64,000 nucleotides of DNA from an uncultured Bacilli bacterium (GTDB lineage Bacteria; Bacillota_I; Bacilli_A; RFN20; CAG-826), in the NCBI GenBank assembly GCA_944349595.1, contig CALVNF010000002.1, forward strand, positions 111,468 to 175,467, read 5' to 3'. Shown here piece after piece: positions 16,809-25,695 of the stretch (position 1 is its first letter; each line of letters begins with the position of its first letter). A program made the position numbers and the translations under genes. The notes under the pieces were generated by a model. That model was not told where the DNA came from. It made no database searches and was given only the letters and a program-made list of their open reading frames with translations.

Positions 16809-18766
16809 TATTTTGACTCCTTAATATATTTTTTAATATCATTTGCCAATCTTTGACTTGTGTAATCATATTCTTTTAATAATACTTTTACATCAGCAGA
16901 ATCGCCAAAATGATCTATACACATTGTATGTTTTGCATATTTATGTAATCCATAACTTGAAAGCATTTCAACAAATATTCTTTTTTCATATGGTGATTTT
17001 AATATTTCGTTTTTATATTCATCGGATTGTTTTTCAAAATTAAACATTGATGGCATAGAAACAACTCTTACATCAATATTTTCTTTTTTAAGAAGTTCTT
17101 TTGCTTCAAGAGCTAAATCTACTTCCGTACCAGTTGCAATAATTGTAAAATCAAGTTTAGATTCTTCTTTTGCAATGATATATGCGCCTTTTTCTACACC
17201 TTCATAAGATGAATTTGCTTTAAATTTTGATTCACTTCTTGCAGTAATAATTGCTGTTGGTGTATCAAGAGATTTTAAAGCAATTTTATAAGAAGCATAA
17301 ACTTCCCTTGCATCACATGGTCTTATTACATTTAAATTTGGAATACTTCTTAACATTGCAAGTTGTTCAACAGGTTGATGTGTTGGACCATCTTGTCCAA
17401 CACTTATTGAATCGTGTGAGAATATATAAATAACTGGTAATTTAGATATAGCGGACATTCTAATTGCAGACTTCATGTAATCGGAAAATACTAAGAAACA
17501 GCCAACGAATGGTCTTAAACCGCTATGTAATAACATACCATTTGCAATAGATGCCATTAAAAATTCTCTAATTCCAAAGTGAATAATTCTTCCACCATAA
17601 TTATTTTTATCAAATACTGTTGCATTATTTAATTTTGTTAAAACACTTCCTTCAACATCGGCGCTTCCGCCAATCATTTTATTAACGACATTTGCATAAT
17701 AATTTAATGCCGAATTAGAACTTTTTCTAGTAGCTTCAACTTTATTTACATCGAAATTTGTAAAATCTTCTGGTAATAAATAATTTACATCATTACTAAA
17801 AGTTAATTTATAATCTAAAACATTACCATCTTTTACTTTTTCAATTTTACTTAACCATTTTGAATGTTCTTTTAGCCCTCTTTCAATAAAGTTTTCTTTC
17901 ATATTGTCATAAACTTCTTGAGGAATAGTAAAAGGTGGATAATTATAATTAAAGAATTGTTTTGTTTTAATTATATCTTCAGCACTTAATGGACTTCCAT
18001 GAGCTTTATTTGTTCCTTGAACACTACTTCCGTAGCCAATGATTGTTTTAACAATTATTAAAACAGGTAAATCTGATTTTTTAGCTTTTTTAATAGCAGC
18101 TGAAATTTCATCAACATCATTTCCGTCATCAACTGTTAATACATTCCAATGTTCAGCTAAAAATCTTTGAGTTACATCACTATCATCACTTAATGATAAT
18201 GGTCCATCTAAAGTTACGTCATTTTTATCATAAATAAGAATTAATTTATTTAATTTTAATTTTCCAGCATAAGAAATTGCTTCTTGAGAAATTCCTTCTT
18301 CTAAGCAACCATCACCACATAAAACATAAGTATAATGGTCAATATAATTAGGATAATTTGATCTTAAATTTGCTTCTGCCATGGCCATTCCAACAGCTTG
18401 AGCTATTCCTTGTCCTAATGGACCGCTTGTTGAATCAACTCCTGGAGTATGACCGAATTCTGGATGTCCTGGAGTAATTGAGCCAAATGTTCTGAATTTT
18501 TTTAAGTCATCCATGGAAATTCGATAACTAGATACATGAAGCATTGTATAAAGAAGACTTGAAGCATGACCTGCACTTAAAACAAATCTATCTCTATTAA
18601 TCCATTTTGGATCAAATGGATCACTAATTAAATGATCTTTAAATAAAGCATATAAAATTGGTGCACTACCTAAAGCCATTCCAGGATGTCCACTTTTTGC
18701 TTCATTAATCATGTCAATTGCAGTTGATCTTATAGCTGCAACACTCAATTTATCGATTTCTTTCAT
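16808..18766 (-). CDS. tkt: Transketolase
   Basis: Thiamine-diphosphate enzyme of the non-oxidative pentose phosphate pathway. N-terminal SGHPGMALGSAPILYALF (residues 25-42), ThDP motif CGDGCLEEGISQEA near 149-162 continuing to DKNDVTLDG, KAHGSPLS near 254, the pyrimidine-binding domain with GIREFLMASIANGM near 400, and FSHDSISVGQDGPTHQPVEQ near 455-475 with the substrate histidine. Length 652 is normal. AAGGAG lies 9 bases before the ATG. It links phosphopentomutase products to glycolysis and supplies glyceraldehyde-3-phosphate for Dxs. Confidence 0.97.
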   Translation of the reverse strand: MKEIDKLSVAAIRSTAIDMINEAKSGHPGMALGSAPILYALFKDHLISDPFDPKWINRDRFVLSAGHASSLLYTMLHVSSYRISMDDLKKFRTFGSITPGHPEFGHTPGVDSTSGPLGQGIAQAVGMAMAEANLRSNYPNYIDHYTYVLCGDGCLEEGISQEAISYAGKLKLNKLILIYDKNDVTLDGPLSLSDDSDVTQRFLAEHWNVLTVDDGNDVDEISAAIKKAKKSDLPVLIIVKTIIGYGSSVQGTNKAHGSPLSAEDIIKTKQFFNYNYPPFTIPQEVYDNMKENFIERGLKEHSKWLSKIEKVKDGNVLDYKLTFSNDVNYLLPEDFTNFDVNKVEATRKSSNSALNYYANVVNKMIGGSADVEGSVLTKLNNATVFDKNNYGGRIIHFGIREFLMASIANGMLLHSGLRPFVGCFLVFSDYMKSAIRMSAISKLPVIYIFSHDSISVGQDGPTHQPVEQLAMLRSIPNLNVIRPCDAREVYASYKIALKSLDTPTAIITARSESKFKANSSYEGVEKGAYIIAKEESKLDFTIIATGTEVDLALEAKELLKKENIDVRVVSMPSMFNFEKQSDEYKNEILKSPYEKRIFVEMLSSYGLHKYAKHTMCIDHFGDSADVKVLLKEYDYTSQRLANDIKKYIKESK

Positions 18767-18784
18767 AAACTTTCTCCTTTTAAA

Positions 18785-20524
18785 TTATTCAAATTTAATA
18801 TGTAAATCTTTTAATTGTTCCTCAGTAACATTTGATGGTGCATTTGACATTGGACATCTTGCTTTAAGATTTTTTGGGAAAGCAATTACATCTCTAATAT
18901 TGTCAGTTTTTGTTAATAACATAGTTAATCTTTCTAATCCAAAAGCAATTCCAGCATGAGGAGGTGTTCCATATTTAAACGCATCAATAAAGAATCCAAA
19001 TCGCTTTTTAATATCTTCATCTGATAAACCTAATAATTCAAAAATTTTAGTTTGTGTTTTTTGGTCATAAATTCTTAGTGAACCACCACCAGCTTCATAA
19101 CCATTAATTACAATGTCATAACAATAAGCATAAACTTTTTCTGGTGCTTCATCTAAATATTTTAAATCTTCATCGCATGGTCTTGTAAATGGATGATGTT
19201 CAGGAGTTAATTGATTAGTAATTTCATCTTTTGAAAATAATGGCCAATGAACAACCCATAAAATATCATATTGGTCTTTATTTTTAATTAAATCTAATTT
19301 TTTTGCTAATTCATTTCTTAAAGCACCTAAACCAAAATTAACATTATATTTAATATTGCTTGATGCAAAAATAATAACATCATTGTTTTCAAGATTTAAT
19401 TTATTTATTAGTTCATTTTTAATATCATCTGTTAAAAATTTTAAAATAGATCCACTAAATTCATTATTAACATATTTTAAATTGAAAAAGTTTTTCATTC
19501 CAAATTTATTAGCAGTTAAATTAAGTTCGTCAAAAATTTTTCTTGAAAAATAATTAGCTGAATTTTTTACAACAATACATTTTAAATATTTGTTATTTTT
19601 AAATATTTCAAATTCACTATTAATAAATAAATCCTTAACATCTACTAATTTTAAATCAAATCTTGTGTCTGGTTTATCACTTCCATAAACATTAACAGCT
19701 TCATCATATTCCATTTTTCTAATTGGTAATTTGATCTCATAACCAATAGTTTCTTTAAAAATACGATATAGTAATTGGTCCATTATATCTAATAATTGTT
19801 CTTGATTTAAAAATGATGTTTCGATATCGATTTGAGTAAATTCTGGTTGTCTATCAGCTCTTAAATCTTCGTCTCTAAAACATTTTGCAATTTGATAATA
19901 TCTTTCAAATCCTGCAATCATTAACAATTGTTTATAAAGTTGTGGAGATTGAGGTAAAGCATAAAATTGTTGTGGATTATTTCTTGAAGGAACCAAAAAT
20001 TCTCTTGCTCCTTCTGGAGTAGAAACTCCTAAAACTGGGGTTTCTATTTCTAAAAATCCATTTTTATTAAGAAAATCATGAGTTATAGAAACAATTTTTG
20101 ATCTTAAAATTAAATTTTTTTGCAAACATAACCTTCTTAAATCTAAATATCTATATTTTAATCTTGTATCTTCAAGCGCGTCGGTATCATCATCAATTAT
20201 AAATGGAGTCAATTCAGCTGTATTAATAACTTCTAATTTATCGACAACAATTTCAATATTTCCAGTTAAAAGTTTTGGATTAGGTATATCCTTTTTATTA
20301 ACTACACCATGAATATGAATTAAGTATTCATTTTTAACAACTGGAAATTTTTTTGTTTCATTATTTAATACAAGTTGGATAATTCCGCTACGATCTCTTA
20401 AATCAATAAAAGTAAGCGAGCCTAAATCTCTTTTTTTATGAACCCAACCTATTAAATATACTTCTTGACCAACTTTATTTAAATTAACTTCTGTATTAAA
20501 GCAAGTTCTTTTAATCTCTTTCAT
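18785..20524 (-). CDS. aspS: Aspartyl-tRNA synthetase
   Basis: Class II synthetase of bacterial type with an N-terminal OB anticodon-binding domain (VYLIGWVHKKRDLGSLTFIDLRDRSG), catalytic motif 2 (FRDEDLRADRQPEFTQIDIE), an inserted GAD domain (about 290-410) and motif 3 (GIAFGLERLTMLL). HHPFTRP near 465 and GYEAGGGSLRI are conserved. Length 579 is normal. GAGGG lies 4 bases before the ATG, in the 11-base gap after hisS, so hisS-aspS are cotranscribed. Whether it is tRNA-Asp specific or non-discriminating cannot be decided here. Confidence 0.96.
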   Translation of the reverse strand: MKEIKRTCFNTEVNLNKVGQEVYLIGWVHKKRDLGSLTFIDLRDRSGIIQLVLNNETKKFPVVKNEYLIHIHGVVNKKDIPNPKLLTGNIEIVVDKLEVINTAELTPFIIDDDTDALEDTRLKYRYLDLRRLCLQKNLILRSKIVSITHDFLNKNGFLEIETPVLGVSTPEGAREFLVPSRNNPQQFYALPQSPQLYKQLLMIAGFERYYQIAKCFRDEDLRADRQPEFTQIDIETSFLNQEQLLDIMDQLLYRIFKETIGYEIKLPIRKMEYDEAVNVYGSDKPDTRFDLKLVDVKDLFINSEFEIFKNNKYLKCIVVKNSANYFSRKIFDELNLTANKFGMKNFFNLKYVNNEFSGSILKFLTDDIKNELINKLNLENNDVIIFASSNIKYNVNFGLGALRNELAKKLDLIKNKDQYDILWVVHWPLFSKDEITNQLTPEHHPFTRPCDEDLKYLDEAPEKVYAYCYDIVINGYEAGGGSLRIYDQKTQTKIFELLGLSDEDIKKRFGFFIDAFKYGTPPHAGIAFGLERLTMLLTKTDNIRDVIAFPKNLKARCPMSNAPSNVTEEQLKDLHIKFE

Positions 20525-20535
20525 AAAACCCTCTA

Positions 20536-21825
20536 TTATTCATGACAATGATCATTGTCTTCTTCTAAATTTTTATCTAAAAATGAAATTAAATCGTTCT
20601 CAACAACTTTAAATTGTTCTTTTGTTTCGATATTTTTGACAGTTAAAATGTGAGTATTAATTTCTTCTTCACCAACTATAATTGCAAATTTTGCATTGTT
20701 TCTTTCAGCTTTTTTAAAACTACTAGAAAATGATGAAGATTCAAGATTTATATCACAAGAAAATCCATAATCTCTAATTGTTGTAAATAAAACTGATAAG
20801 TATTGATTTGAAATATTACCAATTGGAATTATATAAACATCTAATCCATCATCTTTTGCTAACAAATTATTATCTTTTAATATATTAAAAAGTCTTTCTA
20901 TTCCAAATGATAATCCAACACCACTAACATCAGGACCACCAATTTCTTTGACTAAATTATTATAAAAACCGCCGCCACCAATCGCACCATAATTAATTCC
21001 TTTTTCTGATGTATAATGGTATTCAAAAACTGTTTCACTATAATAATCAAGACCTCTAACTAATTTTTCATCCACTGTATATTCAACACCAAGAATATCT
21101 AAACAATTGAGAATATTTTGAAATCTTTCGTTAGATTCTTTACTTAAAAAATCAGAAATTTTTGGCGCATTAAAAATAATGTGTTGATCATCTTCATTCT
21201 TACAATCTAATATTCTTAAAGGATTAATTTCTAATCTTTCATGACAATCTGCGCACATTTCATCTATATGTTTAGAAAAATATTCAACTAATTTTTCTTT
21301 ATATAATTTTCTTGAATTTGCATCACCTAATGTATTTATTACTAATCTTACATCTTTAAAACCAAGCATTTTTAAGGCGTTATATCCAAAAACAATACAT
21401 TCGACATCTCTTAAATATGAATTTGAACCAACAATTTCAATGCCAAATTGATTGAATTGTCTATATCTTCCTAATTGCGGTCTTTCGTATCTAAAAACAG
21501 GTCCACAATAAAATGCTTTTACTGGTACATCATTAAAAAGTAATTTATTATTAACAATACTTCTAATAATTCCAGCAGTAAATTCAGGTCTTAAGGTAAT
21601 TTCACGTTCACCCTTATCAAGAAATGAGTACATTTCTTTTCGTACAACATCGCTTGATTCTCCAACTGAACGAACAAATAAACTAGTTTTTTCAATAATA
21701 GGTATTCTGAATTCTTTAAAATTATATATTTTAGCGATATTTGATAATAAATTTTCAATATATGAATAATTATATGCTTCGTTATTGATAATATCGTGTG
21801 TTCCCTTTAAAACAGTATACTCCAT
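20536..21825 (-). CDS. hisS: Histidyl-tRNA synthetase
   Basis: Class II synthetase. N-terminal KGTHDIINNEA, motif 2 FRYERPQLGRYRQFNQFGIEI (about 112-132), the histidine-binding motifs LVRGLDYYSETVFEY and YGAIGGGGFYNNLV, motif 3 GVGLSFGIERLFNIL, then a C-terminal anticodon-binding domain. The last residues, DNDHCHE, are unusual but short. AGAGG lies about 7 bases before the ATG. No T-box precedes it, unlike valS, ileS and pheS; instead a good promoter with a 22-bp palindrome across its spacer and -10 is present. Confidence 0.96.
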   Translation of the reverse strand: MEYTVLKGTHDIINNEAYNYSYIENLLSNIAKIYNFKEFRIPIIEKTSLFVRSVGESSDVVRKEMYSFLDKGEREITLRPEFTAGIIRSIVNNKLLFNDVPVKAFYCGPVFRYERPQLGRYRQFNQFGIEIVGSNSYLRDVECIVFGYNALKMLGFKDVRLVINTLGDANSRKLYKEKLVEYFSKHIDEMCADCHERLEINPLRILDCKNEDDQHIIFNAPKISDFLSKESNERFQNILNCLDILGVEYTVDEKLVRGLDYYSETVFEYHYTSEKGINYGAIGGGGFYNNLVKEIGGPDVSGVGLSFGIERLFNILKDNNLLAKDDGLDVYIIPIGNISNQYLSVLFTTIRDYGFSCDINLESSSFSSSFKKAERNNAKFAIIVGEEEINTHILTVKNIETKEQFKVVENDLISFLDKNLEEDNDHCHE

Positions 21826-21842
21826 ACAAAAACCTCTGTAAA

Positions 21843-21871
21843 ATTATACTAATTAATTAGTATAAAGTAAA
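21843..21871 (-). promoter_or_regulatory. hisS promoter with palindromic operator candidate
   Basis: On the - strand TTTACT (21871-21866) and TATAAT (21848-21843) are separated by exactly 17 bases. A perfect 22-bp palindrome, TTATACTAATT joined to AATTAGTATAA (21844-21865), covers the whole spacer and most of the -10. It contains one TACTAA in each arm but is not phased like the arrays. It could be a repressor site or, alternatively, just an A+T palindrome. Confidence 0.65.
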
Positions 21872-21898
21872 TCAAAGACAATATTTTACATTAAATAA

Positions 21899-24112
21899 TT
21901 AGTGAATAATTCTTTTAACTTCAAAAACACCTTTAATATTTAAAATCATATTAAAAATGTCTTGTAAAGTTTTTGCGTCACTTACATAAATTGTAGCTGT
22001 AAATGTTGCTATCATAGTATCAGGAAATGACTTTGCATTTAATTTAGAAACTTCTATCTTGTTAATTGAAAATAAATTCATTAGGTCAACTAATAGATCT
22101 TTTCTATCATTTGAACTTATAGAAATATCGACAGGATATGTTCCTAAACCCAAATTTTGTTTCCACTCAACTTCTATTAATCTTTCTTTTTCATGAACGA
22201 TATTTGGACAATTCTTTCTATGAACAGTTATACCTCTTCCTTTTGTAATATAGCCGACAATGTCATCACCTGGAATTGGTGAGCAACAATTTGCCAATGT
22301 AATTGCAACATCATCTACATTTTTTACAGTTACGGGTATGTTAGAAAGCTGTTTTTTATTTTTGCTTATTAATTTAAAACGAGTTTTTTTATTGTTTAAA
22401 TTCAAAAATGAAAGGATTGCACTTGGGAGTGGATTATGGTTTGCAATTCCTATATATAATTCATCAATAGTAGAAAAATGGTAGTTATTTAGTACTTTAT
22501 TAGTAGATATTAAGTTGATTGCATCATTTTCTGATATTCCTGCCTCTTTAAAACAATCAATTAAACTTTGCTTTCCAATCTTAATTTTATCATCTTTTTG
22601 ATATTCACTATTCTTTTTAGCAATAAATTTTTTAATTCTATTAATTGCTGTTGCCGTTTTAGCAAATTTTAACCAACCTTCTGAAGGTCCTGGTGAATTT
22701 GGATTAGTTTTAATTTCTACAATGTCTGCTGTTTTTAAAACTGTATTTAATGGAACTAATACACCATTAACAACAGCACCTGAAGCGGTATCGCCTACTT
22801 TTGTATGAATTTTATAAGCAAAATCTATTGGCGTTGAACCATTTGGTAAATCTACTACTTTACCTTTAGGAGTAAAAACATAAACATTGGCTTCAAAAAT
22901 ATCCTTTGATAAATTTGAAAGATATTCTTGTGCTGCCGTACTCTTTTTACTATCATTTGAAATTTGTAAAAAGTCCCTAAACCAATGTAATTTTTCTTCA
23001 ATTTCTTTTTGCTCTTGTTTTGGATTATAATTTGAACCTTCTTTGTATCTCCAATGGGCGGCGATACCTGTTTCTGCTACTTCATCCATTTCTTTTGTTC
23101 TAATTTGGACTTCGAAGACATTGCCATCACCTGCCATAATTGTTGTGTGTAAAGATTGATACATATTTGGCTTAGGAACTGCTATATAATCTTTAAATCT
23201 CCCAGGTACTGGTTTATAAGTAGCATGAATTATACCAAGAATTTCATAACAATTAAGTTCTGTTTCTGTTATTATTCTTAAAGCCAAAATATCATAAATA
23301 TCATCGAAATTATGCATTTTAACGTATATCTTTTTATAAATTGAATAAATAGACTTTATTCTTGATTCAATTTGGAAAGGAATTTTTGCCTCATATAATA
23401 AATCGGCAATTTTCTTTTTAAGATTATCTAATGATTTTTTTCTATTTTTAGTTCGTTGATCGAGAAGATTTGAAATATAATTGTAAATATCTGGTTCAAT
23501 ATATTTTAAAGATAAATCTTCTAATTCAGATTTAATCTTATACATACCAAGTCTATGGGCAATAGGAGCATATATTTCTAAAGTATCTTTTGCCATAGCA
23601 ACTTGTCTATCAGGACTTAAAGAATCAAGAGTTCTTAAATTATGCAACCTGTCAGCAAGTTTTACAATAATGACACGAATATCTTTAGCCATTCCTAAAA
23701 GAATTTTTCGATGATCTTCTGCATCAAAATCAATATCTTTCTTTTTAGACAATTTTAGACGTTGAATTTTTGTCAAAGAATCAACAAGTAAAGCTACATC
23801 ATTACCAAACCTTGCTTTAATATCATCAATTGTTGCATCTGTATCTTCAACTACATCATGTAATAATCCTGCTTCAATTGTTGAAGGTCCACCATGTAAT
23901 TTAGATATAATATATGCGACTTCAAGAGGATGACAAATATAGGGTTCACCGCTTTTTCTGAATTGACCTTCGTGTTTTTCTTTAGCATATTCATATGCTT
24001 CTTTTATTTTATCTCGGTCTTGTTGATTTGTTATATATTCAAAATAGGATTCTTGCAAATCCTCAAATGTATGTTCTTTTATCTCGTTTCCGTTGTTTTT
24101 ATTTTCTGCCAT
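21899..24112 (-). CDS. relA: Bifunctional (p)ppGpp synthetase/hydrolase Rel
   Basis: Long RelA/SpoT homologue controlling the stringent response. The hydrolase domain has CHPLEVAYII and intact HDVVEDTDA near residue 85. The synthetase domain has DIYDILALRIIT near 265 and GRFKDYIAVPKPNMYQSLHTT near 305; the RFKD version is typical of bifunctional enzymes. The TGS domain starts near 405 (VYVFTPKGKVVDLPNGSTPIDFAY). The zinc-finger-like CC motif (NCCSPIPGDDIVGYITKGRG) and a C-terminal ACT domain follow. Length 737. TATAAT lies 6 bases before the ATG with no Shine-Dalgarno, so the mRNA is probably leaderless. A phased TTAGTA array lies in its codons at 22467-22505. Confidence 0.96.
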   Translation of the reverse strand: MAENKNNGNEIKEHTFEDLQESYFEYITNQQDRDKIKEAYEYAKEKHEGQFRKSGEPYICHPLEVAYIISKLHGGPSTIEAGLLHDVVEDTDATIDDIKARFGNDVALLVDSLTKIQRLKLSKKKDIDFDAEDHRKILLGMAKDIRVIIVKLADRLHNLRTLDSLSPDRQVAMAKDTLEIYAPIAHRLGMYKIKSELEDLSLKYIEPDIYNYISNLLDQRTKNRKKSLDNLKKKIADLLYEAKIPFQIESRIKSIYSIYKKIYVKMHNFDDIYDILALRIITETELNCYEILGIIHATYKPVPGRFKDYIAVPKPNMYQSLHTTIMAGDGNVFEVQIRTKEMDEVAETGIAAHWRYKEGSNYNPKQEQKEIEEKLHWFRDFLQISNDSKKSTAAQEYLSNLSKDIFEANVYVFTPKGKVVDLPNGSTPIDFAYKIHTKVGDTASGAVVNGVLVPLNTVLKTADIVEIKTNPNSPGPSEGWLKFAKTATAINRIKKFIAKKNSEYQKDDKIKIGKQSLIDCFKEAGISENDAINLISTNKVLNNYHFSTIDELYIGIANHNPLPSAILSFLNLNNKKTRFKLISKNKKQLSNIPVTVKNVDDVAITLANCCSPIPGDDIVGYITKGRGITVHRKNCPNIVHEKERLIEVEWKQNLGLGTYPVDISISSNDRKDLLVDLMNLFSINKIEVSKLNAKSFPDTMIATFTATIYVSDAKTLQDIFNMILNIKGVFEVKRIIH
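22467..22505 (+). repeat. Phased TTAGTA tetrad, copy E (inside rel)
   Basis: On the + strand ATAGTA, ATGGTA, TTAGTA and TTAGTA begin at 22467, 22478, 22489 and 22500, exactly 11 bp apart. Opposite in orientation to copies A, B, C and G. It lies between the TGS and zinc-finger-like domains, a poorly conserved part of Rel. Confidence 0.6.
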
Positions 24113-24118
24113 ATTTCT

Positions 24119-24124
24119 ATTATA
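24119..24124 (-). promoter_or_regulatory. -10 element of leaderless rel promoter
   Basis: TATAAT on the - strand ends 6 bases before the rel ATG, in the 26-base gap after recJ. No Shine-Dalgarno intervenes and no convincing -35 box is seen. Confidence 0.6.
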
Positions 24125-24138
24125 AATTTTTTATAAAA

Positions 24139-25695
24139 TTAGTCATCATTTATTATATTAAAATTTAAATTTTCTTTATTATTAAAGATATTTAATGTAA
24201 ATTTACCATATAAATCTATTGATTTTTTATTATCTAGAAGACTTGGATTAAAATTCCACCAAACTATTTTACTTTTTAAGCTAATTGGCGTAATTATATG
24301 TTTGTTATCTTTAGAAAAAGAAAAGCTTTTTATTGTAAAGTCGCTTAGTTTAAAAATTGGCATTTCTCTTCCAATTCCAAAAGGTCCAAATTGTAATAAT
24401 TGATAATAATTTTCTAAAGTTAAGTCAGTTAAATTAATATCAATATACTCTTTCTTTTTTTCATAATTCTTTTTATTATTTTTAAAATATTCATAACAAA
24501 AATCTTTAAATTCATTAAATTTGCAAGTTTCAATTGTTAAACCGCCCGCTGATTCGTGGCCTCCAAATTTAACTAATAATTCATTTGAACTTTTAAAAAA
24601 ATCTATTAAAGAATAACCATCACTAACTCGAGCAGAGCCTTTCAAATATTTAGGATCGTTAAAATCATAAGTAAATAATATTGTAGGAAGTTTATATTTA
24701 AAAAGTGCTTTATTACATAAAAGACCAAGCATTCCTTCTTTTTGGTTGACTATATCTACTATTGCAAAATCATTTTTATTTAAAGAATTTAAATCGAAAG
24801 AATTTGATAAATTCTTCCTCTCAATATTTAAATTATTGATAAATTGATAATATTTTAAAATTTCATCATTATTATTTGATGTAAAAAATCTTACAACATT
24901 ACATGATTCATAATTTTCAGATAATCTTCCAACAGAATTAATTTTTGGACCAATCAAAGATGATACAATTGATTCATCAATAATTTTATTTTCTGCCAAT
25001 AAATTAAGTTGTAAATAATTATTTTTATTAATAATTTTTAGACCATATCTGACAAAATTAAAATTATTGTCTTTTAAAAACATCATATCTGTAAAAGTAG
25101 AAATTGTTGCAAGAGCGATCAAATATTCATCAGCTTGTTTTAGCAATGAATTTGCCAAAACTAAGGATGTAAAGGCACCACTGCAAATTTGTTTTAGATT
25201 AGAAATTTGTGGATGAATAATATATTTTGTATCAGGCAATACATCTTTATTTGCAATTTCGTGGTGATCGCAAATTACAACATCGATATTGTTTTCTTTA
25301 GCATATTTTATAGCTTCAAATTGTGAAATACCATTATCGACACATATTATGACATCATAATTCTTTTCTTTAAAAATTTTAACTTCATCAACATTTAAAC
25401 CGTACCCATCTTTATATCTACTTGGTATATAAAATCCATAATTACTAAAATTTAATTTTTTAAAAGTATAGATTAAAATTGAAGTAGCTAACATACCATC
25501 AGCATCGTAATCACCAAAAACTAATATTTTTTTGTTCTTTTTAATACAATCTTTAACAAAAAAAGATGATTCAACACCATTTTTAAAATTATTAATGGTG
25601 ATTAAATCATCAATGTTTGTTTCTTTATCTAAGTTTTTAATATCTTCTAAAGAAATATTGTAATATTTTAATAATTTATCTAAAAAACTAATCAT
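24139..25695 (-). CDS. recJ: Single-stranded-DNA exonuclease RecJ
   Basis: DHH-family 5'-3' exonuclease of recombination repair. Motifs: VFGDYDADGMLATS near 59-72, VDNGIS near 118, the DHH-type CDHHE near 140, a helix with SGAFTSLVLANSL, ATISTFTDMM near 195, GPKINSVGRLSE, and the DHHA1 GGHESAGGLTIE near 375. A C-terminal OB-like part is short. At 518 residues it is smaller than Bacillus RecJ (about 786) but near the compact bacterial form. The ATG at 25695 is preferred to the in-frame TTG three codons upstream; it overlaps the secDF stop. Confidence 0.92.
   Translation of the reverse strand: MISFLDKLLKYYNISLEDIKNLDKETNIDDLITINNFKNGVESSFFVKDCIKKNKKILVFGDYDADGMLATSILIYTFKKLNFSNYGFYIPSRYKDGYGLNVDEVKIFKEKNYDVIICVDNGISQFEAIKYAKENNIDVVICDHHEIANKDVLPDTKYIIHPQISNLKQICSGAFTSLVLANSLLKQADEYLIALATISTFTDMMFLKDNNFNFVRYGLKIINKNNYLQLNLLAENKIIDESIVSSLIGPKINSVGRLSENYESCNVVRFFTSNNNDEILKYYQFINNLNIERKNLSNSFDLNSLNKNDFAIVDIVNQKEGMLGLLCNKALFKYKLPTILFTYDFNDPKYLKGSARVSDGYSLIDFFKSSNELLVKFGGHESAGGLTIETCKFNEFKDFCYEYFKNNKKNYEKKKEYIDINLTDLTLENYYQLLQFGPFGIGREMPIFKLSDFTIKSFSFSKDNKHIITPISLKSKIVWWNFNPSLLDNKKSIDLYGKFTLNIFNNKENLNFNIINDD

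Noticed and set aside
20536..20560. HisRS C-terminal DNDHCHE as a metal-binding adaptation.
   Set aside because: Too short to interpret and could be simple terminal drift.
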